Of a DNA stretch of 64,000 bases, positions 13,201 through 22,649 are shown in pieces (within the stretch, counting starts at the first letter, position 1; each line of letters opens with the position of its first letter). A program made the position numbers and the translations under genes. The stretch is from Corythucha ciliata. Lineage: Eukaryota; Arthropoda; Insecta; Hemiptera; Tingidae. The DNA lies in contig CM075937.1 in NCBI GenBank assembly GCA_038030265.1, positions 41,086,198 to 41,150,197 of the forward strand, written 5' to 3'. The notes under the pieces are model-generated. The model saw only the letters and a list, made by a program, of their open reading frames with translations. It searched no databases and was not told where the DNA came from.

Positions 13201-16200
13201 TTCCAATTAATTTACGAGTATTTTCGTGTATACCTACCCCTACCAATAGCCCCATCAGGGATCCTAATGGGTTTTGGGCTCGCTACAATCCTACAAACAG
13301 GGTGAGAGAGGTAGAGGAGAAGATGAGCACCATATCTTGCCCCTCTCCGAAACCCCCACCACAACTGCAGCGTCACAGGTGGGGGTCCTTGGTTGGGAGG
13401 GGAAAACCTGAAACGATCACGAGGAACTTTCGCTGAAAAGGAAGAAATGCCTTAAGACTTTTTTATTGGTGGGGAGTGGAAAAAATCGAGGGGGTAAAAC
13501 AACAAGAAATACGAAGTTCAAGAGGAGACGGTGAGAAATGTTGAAGTGACCTTGGTAGTGGTCGTCCTTGGTAGTACTATGGTACCCCCACCGGATTGGC
13601 CGTAACTCTTTAGGGGGCGCCGACCTCTTGCCTTCTTGTTGATGGGACGGGGTATAGATGAAGAGGGGTTGAGTGGTTCACACGAACGCTTGAAAATCTC
13701 GTCTGTCTCCTCTCCTCTTCCTCATACTCCTCTCTCATCATCATTATTACAAACTTCCTATACTAGATTCGACAGTACTATAATTATCATTTAAATAATT
13801 AATACAATAGCGTTTAAAAAACTAGCAAATGCAGCCTAGCGTTTTTTCTCCAGTTTCGTCGTAGAGTTCTAAGAAGTACTGTCACTGAACAAAACAATAA
13901 AATAAATGGTTCACATTTTGATATGGCGCATTACGAAAATGTTAAAATATAAACACTATTTCGTGGAAGTTGAAACGGTAAAATCTAGGCCAACAATGAA
14001 GCTCATTAACAGAGCACAATCGGAGTTTGAATTTGGATGTGAAGGGTAGGGTACTCGGTGTTAGTTGTTAGTTTACTCTTTCGTATCTAATAGACTAGTT
14101 CCTATATCCTGTTTCCGTTACGTTCTGTTCGAGTAAGTACAGTGTTGCTGTTTTATCTGGGATAAAAAGTACAGCTTTTTACTGAAAATATATATTATAT
14201 ATATGCTTTTGTTTTCATGCGTGCCTCTCGGGCCACACTACTACCACTATCAGACATGGGTCTCATCTCTGTGGCCAACATGTAGAGAGATAGGCTTAAC
14301 TAAATGCACTCATGCTCGTGAAAATCTTAAATTATATTCCCGCAATTGCAACACAACCAGGGAAAACACACGGTTGGTTTCCCGAGCGTCCGGCGGTTGC
14401 CGGTCCTGGAGTACGAGGAAGATCCTCGAGCCAAGAAAATTGAACGAAACCAACGAAAAAGCAAAAAGGCCCATTTTTGTGGCAATTTCTATAGGTGGTT
14501 TGGCCAGCTATACTCCATTGTCAGACATGTTTGAAAAAATTGCCCTTCATGAAAATCTAAAATAAAATCAACCGAAACCACCAAGACCATCTGCTTTGAA
14601 CTCAAGTTGGTAAAGACTATAATGGTTTTAACCAGGCCAATTCCCCCGCTCACTTCCAGGAAGTCTAATGTCTCAAGCATAGAAGAGGGGGGGGGGTTCA
14701 TTGCTCTGTAATAAATTCTTATCTTGATGATCTGTTTTCCTCCACATTGTTTAGTTGGAGGTGGAGATTAACTCAGAGAGAGAGAAAATATGATAAAATT
14801 GAGTTGAATGTAAGGTAGTGCTATGTTTATACTACAGAAGCATGAGTGTATTGTGCGATTTGTGCGTGTTCGTGCACGCGATAATTCAGACAGCTGCACA
14901 ATAATCAGCGCGAGCCATGTTCACCTTTTTCCATTGTTATTTAAATGACATCTTAATTTTATAGTTCGAGTGCTAAAAAAAGGGAACTGAAAGATGGAAT
15001 GGGTGAGGGGGCAAGTTGCAATGATTTAATTAGTGTTTCTCAGAGGATTCGATTATAAATAATTACATTAAGGTCAAATCGCGTCACCGCCTTTTAAAAA
15101 GCGGGGCCACTCTTTTAAAAAAGGAACCTTGCTCTGTGCAGAAATTCTCAGGCTTTTCAATTTTAATTAAAAGCGTATTTTATACAGCAGCGCATTTAAT
15201 GTATGTGCCTCATGAAAGAGCGGGTTTTTGTTTGTCAAGTCGAAAGAACTTGTCGCGAGAAACCCCCTTCAGACTAAAAAAGGGCAATTCTTTTTTTTAA
15301 TTGACTATTTTTAAAGTGATTGACTAATTGAATTTTCCGTCTATTCCTTTTTCTCCCCTGCTAGAATCAATTGATCATTCTAACTAATTAAAAGCTTATC
15401 CCCGCATTTGATTCAATCTATAAAGACTGTATTTTTCATCGTCTTAAAAATTGCTTTATCGCCACTTTTAATTCGGTAAAAATCGCCGAGAAAACTTCGT
15501 GTCAACAGTGCGACGACTATAGGAAAGATTTTAATTGCGACAGGACATGAGTCACAATTCTACTTTTGAGTCATCAATGTACATGAGTCAGTTTTTTGAT
15601 CTGAAGAGGAGAGCGTAAAACAGTTGTAGGAATATGCTGTGGGTGGGGTGGGGTAAAGTGACGTTTTCCAGAAAAAAATTGGCTGAATTGTGCGGTTCAT
15701 GTTTTGACAGGAAAAAAGATTGTCTTTAATCTGCTCGACATTAAATAAAGGAAGATCAACACTCCTTCCGTAATCAATAAAAAAAAACACTTAGTGACGT
15801 GTTTTCATGAGAGAAAAGGGTTGAAGGAGACGGAAGGTTGGAATACGTGAATGAAAAAAGGGTTTCCCCTAGTTTTAAAAGGGGTTTGCTGTTGGTGTTT
15901 GGGTGGTTGACGGTCGAGGTAGGTCATCGTAAAGAGCGGTGTAGAAGTGAAGTCCACTCCGCACTCCACTCCACCAAGTTTTCTGGTGTGCTGTTCAACC
16001 ATCAACCCCTCCACGCTTTTTACCACGGGCCCGGAGGTGGTAGTTTCTACCCGCCCACATTGTTCCGCCTTCAACCCTCCATGTTACTCACATTCACTAC
16101 TCTCACCGGCCACTATTCAACAGTGTGCAATTCATTTGAAACAACGCTCTAACCCACCCTCCCATCGTTCTTACAACTGGGGGGGGGGGGATTTTAATCC

Positions 16201-19200
16201 ATTCAACATTTTCGAGAGAGGCCGTTGTGGAAATCGTGAGCTTGGGGTGGAGGGACAGTGTATATACTACCCCAACAAACAACCCCTCAACCAGTTATGA
16301 AGGTCGGCGTGGGTGGGGGTGAGTCTAAAAAATCAATATGTATTAAAGAGTAGGTAGTACTTTTTCAATGCTGACCTTCACCAACTTTTCAACTTCTAAA
16401 TGGATTTATTTACACTTCTATCACTAAAGTTTCACCTGAGGCGAGGCGAGCTCTTGAATGTCTCAGGCCAGAAACGGGTGTTTTGAAACCTTTTAGAGCC
16501 TCTAAAATTACGAATTTTGCGGTCCCAAAATTTGGTAAGTTCAAAAGCAAACACGACTCAGGAAAATCTTGCTGTTTCTGAAGGTACAGACGGCTAAAAT
16601 TGAGAAAAACGCGCAAATGGGCTGTTCTGGGGGCAAGTCCGCGGCAAAAGGTTTGGGTAAATCTCTAATTAGCGGCTAAATTGAAAATAAACGCTAATTC
16701 GCGGTTGACGGAGGTGCTTGATGCATGGCTGAAATTTGGAAAAATCGGTTATGTGGTGTTCTACATGTATAGCCTGTTCGTGAGGTAGATTTGTGAAATG
16801 TTCTTCAAGATTGTGAACATCGGTCCAACGTTTCAGCCGCTAAATTCCAGGCCTGATACTGAGAAAAAGCGCTCATTACCCGCTGAAATAGATAAAAAAC
16901 GCTAATTTGCCACTGAAGTTAAGGAAGAAACGCTAATTCGCGCTACCTGAAGGTCCTTAATTAGGCGGCTAAAATTGGGAAACCACGAAAATAGGCTGTT
17001 CTCGGGGCAAATCCTCCAAAGTTTGAAAAAAATTCTAATTAGCATTAAAATTGAGAAAAAGGGCTAATTCGCAGTTTCTTGATGTCACTTTCACTAGGCC
17101 ATAATTGAGAAAAAGAGCAAATTTACGGTTCACGGAGGACCTTAAACAGCTAAAATGGAGAAAAGGCGCTTATGAACTGTTCTTGTATCAATTCCACGGC
17201 TAAAAATTTAGAAAATGCGCTAGTTCGCGCCGGAAATAATTGAAAAAAATCACTAGAATGGTGGGCGCTGGAGAAAAATCGCTCTTTTGGAGGCAACTTT
17301 GAAGGTTAAATTTGAGAAAAAACGCTAATCTACAGTTTTCATAGGTCCCTATATTCTGCTTAAAGTAACAAAAGCGCTAATTTGCGGCTAAAATTGATAT
17401 AAAGCGCACATTCTTAGTTCAAGTTGAGAAAAATCGCTAATTTCCAGTTTTTTATATGTTCTTAGGGGGCTAAAATTGAGTAATCGCGCGAATTTTGGAG
17501 TAGAAACTGCTTGTTTCGCGAGGGAAACGGAAATTTATCATCAGAAACCTGAAATTTCGCTCCTTGATAAAAAATATGGGCCTTTATGTAACTTGGAATT
17601 CCACCAAAAAACAGTTCCCATAGATATGAATTGAGCCACTGAATTAGTTTTAGGCCCAAAAACCGAATATTCACGCCTGAAATGTAAAATATAATCAAAC
17701 TCAATAATAATTAGTGGGCGAAACAAGTTCCTCGCCTCATAATACATTAGCATCAAGCCCATCTAACGATAAGTCCTATTTTAAAGCTTAAACTCAAACT
17801 TCCGAACATTGTGATGGCGGGGGCGGGCGTCAAATTTGAGCTTTAACGTGTGGTGTAACGTGTCTATGGTTGTGGTGGTCGGCGCGGCGTCTCGTCGGCG
17901 AGACGCAATCTTCCCGCACGGGGATATCACTGTATCTACCCCTAAAACTCTCGCAAGTCGGGTTCGTCCGGCTGGAGAATGAGGGGAATATCCGGCCGGA
18001 CGAACTGTCCCGCCGAAAGCGGAAAGTCTGGTCATTTTTCCCACATCAATTTGGCTGGGCAAGCATTGTAAAACGTGCAGCAAGATCGTTATGTTCCCAC
18101 ATTTTCCATCAAGTCGATAATTTTTGTGTCGTTGGAATGTTGTGTGAGGGTAGGAGACAAAACGTATGATTTTGCCAGCTTTTGGATTCTCCCCCCCCCC
18201 CTTTTATCTCTTATTGACTTCTTTTCTATACCAAATCTCCATGAAATTTCGTTCCAAGTAAAATAGCGCCCTGTTTTCGCTTTTTTCTTTTTTGACAAAG
18301 AAGAGACGCGTCTGTTTGAACAGAAAGAAAAGATCGCGTGTAGTATAAGGAAGGTGTATGGAAGGCCTTGAAAAAATCTTTCAAGTGCATTGCCTCCCCC
18401 TACTCCCTTCACATCCACATATTATACCCCTCTTCCCACCGTATGTTTCGTTCTCAAATAAAAGAGAAAGATAGACTAGGAGGTTTCCCCATACAAGACG
18501 CGTCTACACAATACCGAGCAGGGGGCTCCCCATTGTCACGGCTAAATGGACCCCCCCTCCCCGCCCCGTTCTCATCACCATTCCATCTTCTTGGACAACA
18601 ACACACACACAAGCATCAATACCACATACACTCGAGTGAGTGTGATGATGTGGTAAAGGGGGGGGGGATGATAGAGTGAGACAAAAATGGACACGAAGCC
18701 CCTACCTGCCTATTGTATCGCTACGGGCATTCACATTATCTCGTATAAGATCAGAGGGTGGAAAGGACTTTATTCTGTAATTTTCATCTTTTCTTCCCTC
18801 TACGTATTGTAACGAGACATGACTGACTCTAAAGAATGCACAATAGGAGCTGTTGAGACCGGGAGGCCTCGTCTTTAATGGACTTCAAGAATCTAAAAAA
18901 AAAAAAAAAAAATGTTTCAGGTGGAAGTTGAATGCTCGATAGAGCATCCGTACTTCGTCTACGGCCAGGGTTGGGCCTCTTGCAGCCCCGACAGAACTCT
19001 AGTCGCCTACGGGTTGAAAGTTCATCAGCTTCAAGTGGGCGACGTCTGTATTTCACTCTCGCCCAGGCCAGGCGCCCCAGTATCGGTGACAACAACGACT
19101 GGTGGAACGACAACGACGACGTCGAACAACCTTAGAACTACGGCGCAGTCATCGTCATCCTCATCCTCCTCCCTCTCGTCATCGTCGTCGTCATCCTCCA

Positions 19201-19436
19201 CGTCAAACCCATCCTCCACGCTAACGACAGCGTCCCACCCTCAACACCACCACCACCACCACCTCACCCATCATCATCAACATCATCATCATCATCAGCC
19301 GCACCACTATCATTCGCCATCGTCGGCACCTTCGCTAGCAGCAGCGGCCACTTCCCTGTCACTGTCGGCCGACCGAAAGCGACGTTGGTCAGCCCCGGAC
19401 GAAATCCACGAGCAACAGGCGAACAAAGAAGCCTGA
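7105..19436 (+). CDS. Atx-1: Ataxin-1 homologue (AXH domain), six coding exons
   Basis: Proposed joins: 7105-7272, 8041-8073, 8897-9141, 9221-9467, 12951-13103 and 18921-19436, giving 453 aa. Every junction has GT/AG and the phases agree. An Ala/Pro/Tyr-rich N-terminal half leads to an AXH domain at about residues 212-330 that is recognisably like human ataxin-1 (GSLIRLATGELKRVEDM, then YFVYGQGWASC, then VGDVCISL). The AXH fold mediates dimerisation and binding of transcriptional regulators such as Capicua and RNA. The C-terminal half has Ser- and His-rich runs and ends with a basic nuclear signal and RRWSAP (Ser439), matching the human Ser776 14-3-3/UHM-ligand site. No polyglutamine tract is present. 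The two AXH-spanning junctions are nearly certain. The first two exons rest on phase and splice signals only; an upstream TTG at 7099 is in frame but the ATG at 7105 is preferred. Inferred role: nuclear co-repressor scaffold. Confidence 0.9.
8041..8073 (+). CDS. Atx-1: Atx-1 exon 2 (33-nt exon)
   Basis: A pyrimidine-rich tract ending in CAG at 8040 is followed by 11 codons (MPELTPKLHGK) and a GTTTGA donor. Phase is 0 at both ends, so the exon joins or skips without changing frame. It starts with ATG and could instead be the true initiation exon, in which case exon 1 belongs to something else. Confidence 0.45.
8897..9141 (+). CDS. Atx-1: Atx-1 exon 3 (Ala/Pro-rich)
   Basis: The acceptor ATACAG ends at 8896 and the donor GTAAGA follows 9141. 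The exon encodes a Gly/Pro start, a run of eight or more Ala around VAAVAAAAAAVV, and a Pro-rich stretch ending SYR. It leaves two bases of an Arg codon for the next exon. Its GC content is clearly above that of the flanking introns, which supports coding. Confidence 0.75.
9221..9467 (+). CDS. Atx-1: Atx-1 exon 4 (Tyr-Pro repeat, start of AXH)
   Basis: The acceptor TTTTCTTCAG ends at 9220 and the donor GTAAGT follows 9467. It opens with an alternating Tyr-Pro tract (AYPYPYPYPYIYP), then a basic Ser/Thr/Lys linker, and ends with the first AXH strand, GSLIRLATGELKR. The phase-0 end joins VEDM of exon 5, reproducing the GELKKVEDL-type sequence of vertebrate ataxin-1. Confidence 0.88.
11951..12090 (+). 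repeat. Three-copy ~45-bp tandem repeat, family G
   Basis: Three consecutive units at 11951-12000, 12001-12045 and 12046-12090, each ending in TTCGAAAATATCC or a close variant and each containing CTCATTCAATC or a close variant. The first unit is longer because of a C run. Confidence 0.8.
12331..12405 (+). pseudogene. tRNA-like sequence with A and B boxes
   Basis: GGCTCAGTTGGTTAGAGC reads as a normal D arm (A box), and GAGTTCGAAGCCC resembles a T arm (B box) at the right distance, followed by a T6 pol III stop-like run at about 12407-12412. The acceptor arm does not close (5' GGACTCC has no partner), position 33 is G rather than T, and the anticodon stem has a mismatch. It is best read as a tRNA pseudogene or the head of a tRNA-derived SINE, not a working tRNA. 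Confidence 0.5.
12951..13103 (+). CDS. Atx-1: Atx-1 exon 5 (AXH core)
   Basis: Exactly 51 codons, phase 0 on both sides, between TTGCCCAG and GTAAAT. The peptide VEDMRTEDFISSAE continues to LDPSTVVRIE and ends YGQDRSQ. It matches the central AXH region of ataxin-1 in sequence and spacing. Confidence 0.92.
16590..17490 (+). repeat. Degenerate ~30-bp tandem array, family B
   Basis: Units built on GGCTAAAATTGAGAAAAA then CGCTAATTCGCGG, some with a longer spacer. About 900 bp of intron. The same unit recurs at about 34830-35165, and reverse-complemented at about 37660-37795 and 47935-48660. It is unrelated in sequence to family A but has nearly the same unit length. Confidence 0.8.
17962..18005. 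repeat. Perfect 11-bp inverted repeat in CpG-rich intron patch
   Basis: GTTCGTCCGGC at 17962-17972 is matched by its reverse complement GCCGGACGAAC at 17995-18005, with a 22-base loop. The surrounding 250 bases are much richer in CpG than the rest of the intron. It could be a hairpin, a dyad protein-binding site or a transposon remnant. Confidence 0.6.
18921..19436 (+). CDS. Atx-1: Atx-1 exon 6 (AXH end, Ser/His runs, nuclear tail)
   Basis: The acceptor TGTTTCAG ends at 18920, preceded by a pure A run. Residues 283-332 finish the AXH domain. Low-complexity tracts follow: Thr/Gly, a long Ser run at about residues 358-381 and a His run at about 389-412. The tail DRKRRWSAPDE lies at 433-443 and the stop TGA at 19434-19436. 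The Ser and His runs are built from mixed TCA/TCG/TCC and CAC/CAT codons, so they are not simple recent expansions of one triplet. Confidence 0.92.
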   Translation: MEVECSIEHPYFVYGQGWASCSPDRTLVAYGLKVHQLQVGDVCISLSPRPGAPVSVTTTTGGTTTTTSNNLRTTAQSSSSSSSSLSSSSSSSSTSNPSSTLTTASHPQHHHHHHLTHHHQHHHHHQPHHYHSPSSAPSLAAAATSLSLSADRKRRWSAPDEIHEQQANKEA

Positions 19437-20164
19437 ATTTTAATCATGACTGTTTGTCCGAACAAACACAACAAAAAGTCCATGACATACGTAAAAACTT
19501 GCCATAACGTGCATGCCAAACATAACGGCTGAATTGCTTGTATTTTTTTAAAAACTCTTACTATGTTTAATTTAAATGTGTACATAACTTTTGTATAAAG
19601 TCTAAGCATGCGTTTGTATTTTGTTGTTCGTGCCTTTATTATTAGCAGTCTTTCATTTTTTTCTCGGCATAAATTAAAGAGAAATACGGGGAACTCGTGC
19701 AATTTTGTATTTCGGAAATTTTAAATTAAATGTTGAAATTATAAGATTATCTAAAATTCGTTTATTATTAATTTTTTTTAAACGTGCTTCCATGAAATCA
19801 GCGTTTCCCTGTTTTAAAAGTTACTGTAAATATTTTTTAAATGTTGTTTCTGTGAATTATTGATCTCTTTATTTTTTATATTGAACGTTTCATCTTTTAT
19901 TTCATTGACATCTACTCTTGCACAAGAAAAACATTTAAGTGTCCAGTAGTGAGTGAATGTAAAATTGTATTCATTAAAAAAAACAAAAACAGAATGTAGT
20001 GCCTTCAATACGGGGCTGGGAGGGGGGATAAAACTTATGAATAGACTGAATAATTCGATGGTAGAGTACGTGCCATAAGTGTTATGATGTTAAAAACTAA
20101 ACTAAAAACCTCATTGAATAATTACCTCAACCTGAATCTTTTTAAAAAGAAGATAAAAATTAAA

Positions 20165-20170
20165 AATAAA
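20165..20170 (+). promoter_or_regulatory. Candidate poly(A) signal for Atx-1
   Basis: AATAAA lies 729 bases after the stop codon, followed by a GT-rich segment (ATGTGGGTCTGT). An ATTAAA at 19673-19678 is an earlier alternative. The 3' UTR between them is AT-rich and has no other feature. Confidence 0.35.
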
Positions 20171-20415
20171 GAGTTCTACAGAACAATGTGGGTCTGTAAA
20201 TTTATTGATGTAATATATTCGAACATGCGGAAAAAAAAAAACGGAGAAAAAGAATAAAGACAAAAAACGTTAGCGAATAGTCGAAATAGTTTTTTTGTTC
20301 GATTGCAAGAAATCCTTTTAAGTGGAAGATCCAAATTTGACTTTTGGAGGAGAATCCTAAAAATTGACGCCGTGGTCTGCACTGATTGCTTGGTTTCAAC
20401 CCTTTCCGTCAATTC

Positions 20416-20690
20416 AACTCAACTCAACTAATTTATTGCCAGCATAAATACATTTATAAGCAACGTCAATAAAAGGCAGACAAACCATAGGTAGTACAGA
20501 CAGGTAAAAAACTCCTCAACAGAGTAAGAGCAGCGTTGAGGATTAGATCTCGGAGTGGACGACGGAACCTGGGGTCCGGAAGGTTCGGCCTGAGCTAAGC
20601 GGGGAGCGCATTGTAGAGACACCCAAGAAACCAGGATCGACCCGAGCAGAAGTCGCAAGACGCTCAGAATAACCGCTAAGTCAGCGGCTA
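20416..20690 (-). mobile_element. Possible LINE 3' end remnant
   Basis: Read on the minus strand this ends in AATAAATTAGTTGAGTTGAG and further TTGA-like repeats, the kind of short-repeat tail seen on jockey/I-type LINEs. It compares with the AATAAATTTGAATTTGAA tail of the LINE at 27-29 kb. No reverse-transcriptase codons can be read, so the call is tentative. Confidence 0.35.
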
Positions 20691-21894
20691 AGTCGTGGCT
20701 TTTTTTCTCTAATTTCTAGCCGACTCGAAGTCGTTTGGACCAGAATTAATGCTCACTGCAGGGCGCAGAAGAGATCTTTAACTCATGGATCTTCCTATTT
20801 TAATTTCTGATTCTGATGATATGGTAAGTACGCTAATCTTTCTGAGCGACATACAACGGTAACACAGACTGATTGTGGGTCGTGGATGAAAGTCAGAATA
20901 TGGCGTTCGAGAATTAGCGTTTCCTTCGAATTCGTTGACTTCAACTGTCATTTCGGTGTAATTTCCTAGAAGTTTAAGAGAAATGATGATATTCGCATTA
21001 ATGTTACAAAAGACGAGTTCACAGCATGCCAATTTTTTTTTTAAGTAGCCGACTCACTTAAAAAGAAGAAAAAATGCCCCTCCCCTTTCCCCGAATCTAC
21101 TCCTTAACGAGAGGTTGTTAAGGCGAATCAAATGCATGCTGGTAGCGAAATTCCCATGTGTTAAGGGTCAACCACGTGTTACCCCTACACTCCATCGCTC
21201 TCAAAAATGCTTCACTATAGTAGTAAAGGCACGTTTTTCCACTTTTTTGCATCCACCCCTTCCTCTTTCATAGGAATTTTTTTGTATTCACCCACCAACC
21301 GCATCTTCTCCTTAGAATACACTGACGGTGACTGAACGCTTTTTGTATACCACGCCAAACCTCAACCCCCCCCCCACAACACACCTTCTCATCTTCTCAT
21401 ACTAACAACAGCACACCCAGACACAGGGGGCACTCTATTTATCTTCATATAACTCGTCCATCCACCTCTCCGCGACCAAACCATTCTTAATCACAGCGCA
21501 CAAGGTTCGGATTCAGACGCCCCCCCCCCCAACACAGAAAGTTCCTTTCCACACCAATGCTACATATTTTTTGGCTAAATGTACACGCCTCTTTTTAACG
21601 CTGAGCGCACTATTTTTAAACGCGTTCGCGAGATTTGTTTTTTTTTTCGGTAGACAAGTTGGCTATCAAAAGGTATGTTGATAGGGAAGAAGGATGAATT
21701 GTACCCTTGTGCTCGCCCCGATTGTCTTCTCTCAAAATCCATCATAATTTGATAGGATTGATTTTTATTTTCTTCTCACACAAGTTAACATTAACATGGG
21801 CGTCGCGTCCAGGTGTCCTACTTGTTGCAAAATAGCCTGGTTCTGCGGGTATCCCTGAAAAGCGAAAGGGTACAAATTTGCCCCTGAAAGTAGC

Positions 21895-22160
21895 ACTATA
21901 ACAGCCACAAAATGGTCAAACCATCAAGCAGTTTAACCTCAAAACTGAATTCTGTGACGCACAAAATGGTTTAACCACAAAATGGCTTAGCCACAAAATG
22001 GTTTAACCACAAAATGTTTTAACCTCAAAATTGGATTCCGTAACACACAAAATGGTTTAACAAATATAATAATGGTTGAACCACAAAATATTTTAACCAA
22101 AAATCAGTCCAACCACAAAATAGTCGAACCACAAAATGTGTTGACCACATTACGGTCTGG
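21895..22160 (+). repeat. 16-bp tandem array, family E
   Basis: About 14 imperfect copies of AACCACAAAATGGTTT. Variants replace the last four bases or carry short insertions, and two copies have CCTCAAAATT in place of CCACAAAATG. It is a compact minisatellite. Confidence 0.85.
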
Positions 22161-22502
22161 ACGAAATGAATAAGATTCTGCCTTTGATGCCGACACTTTT
22201 TGGTTGGCGTTTATGCGGTTATTTATGCCAACGAATCATGCCCACCCCAATTAATTACAGTCCTGCCCGTCCCTGGCTAGAGCTGAAGGAAGATGCTCAA
22301 AGCCATGCGGACTATGGCATGCAAATTGAGTCGAGAAAACTAAGCAAAAAACTAAAGGCAACGCGTAACGCTCATTTTGTGGCCGCTTCAGGGGAGACGG
22401 AACCCCTCCCCCCCACACCACTGAACAACTTCTCAGTTGGGTTTCGACCGGGACCGGATGGATTTGTCAATTGGGCTAGATCCAAGGTATACTTTGAAAA
22501 TA

Positions 22503-22649
22503 TTATGGCGTTTTCCATTTCATAAAATTCCGCTCTGGAGCCGAGCATTTCCACCCGTCTTCTCCGTTACCATATGATATAATTCAGAGAAGACGGGTGG
22601 AAATGCTCGCCTTCACAGCAGAATTTTATGGAAATGGAAAACGCTATAA
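22503..22649. mobile_element. Fold-back MITE, ~60-bp inverted arms
   Basis: The left arm begins TTATGGCGTTTTCCATTTC and the right arm, reverse-complemented, begins TTATAGCGTTTTCCATTTC. The arms share about 58-60 bp, including GAGCATTTCCACCCGTCTTC, around a loop of about 25 bases. No coding capacity. A related but more decayed segment is at about 10575-10695. Confidence 0.75.

Larger units (their letters stand above)
13104..18920 (+). other. Atx-1: Atx-1 intron 5
   Basis: A 5.8-kb intron between the two halves of the AXH domain. It contains C- and G-rich runs, an array of family B at about 16590-17490, and a CpG-rich patch at about 17815-18070 with a perfect 11-bp inverted repeat. No internal exon is supported. 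Confidence 0.75.

Noticed and set aside
17781..18083. 100-codon minus-strand frame in Atx-1 intron 5
   Set aside because: Stays open because of the CpG-rich patch; no domain and no splice signals in phase.
21895..22160. CRISPR-like array
   Set aside because: Repeats are directly adjacent and degenerate with no unique spacers, and the DNA is nuclear animal sequence.
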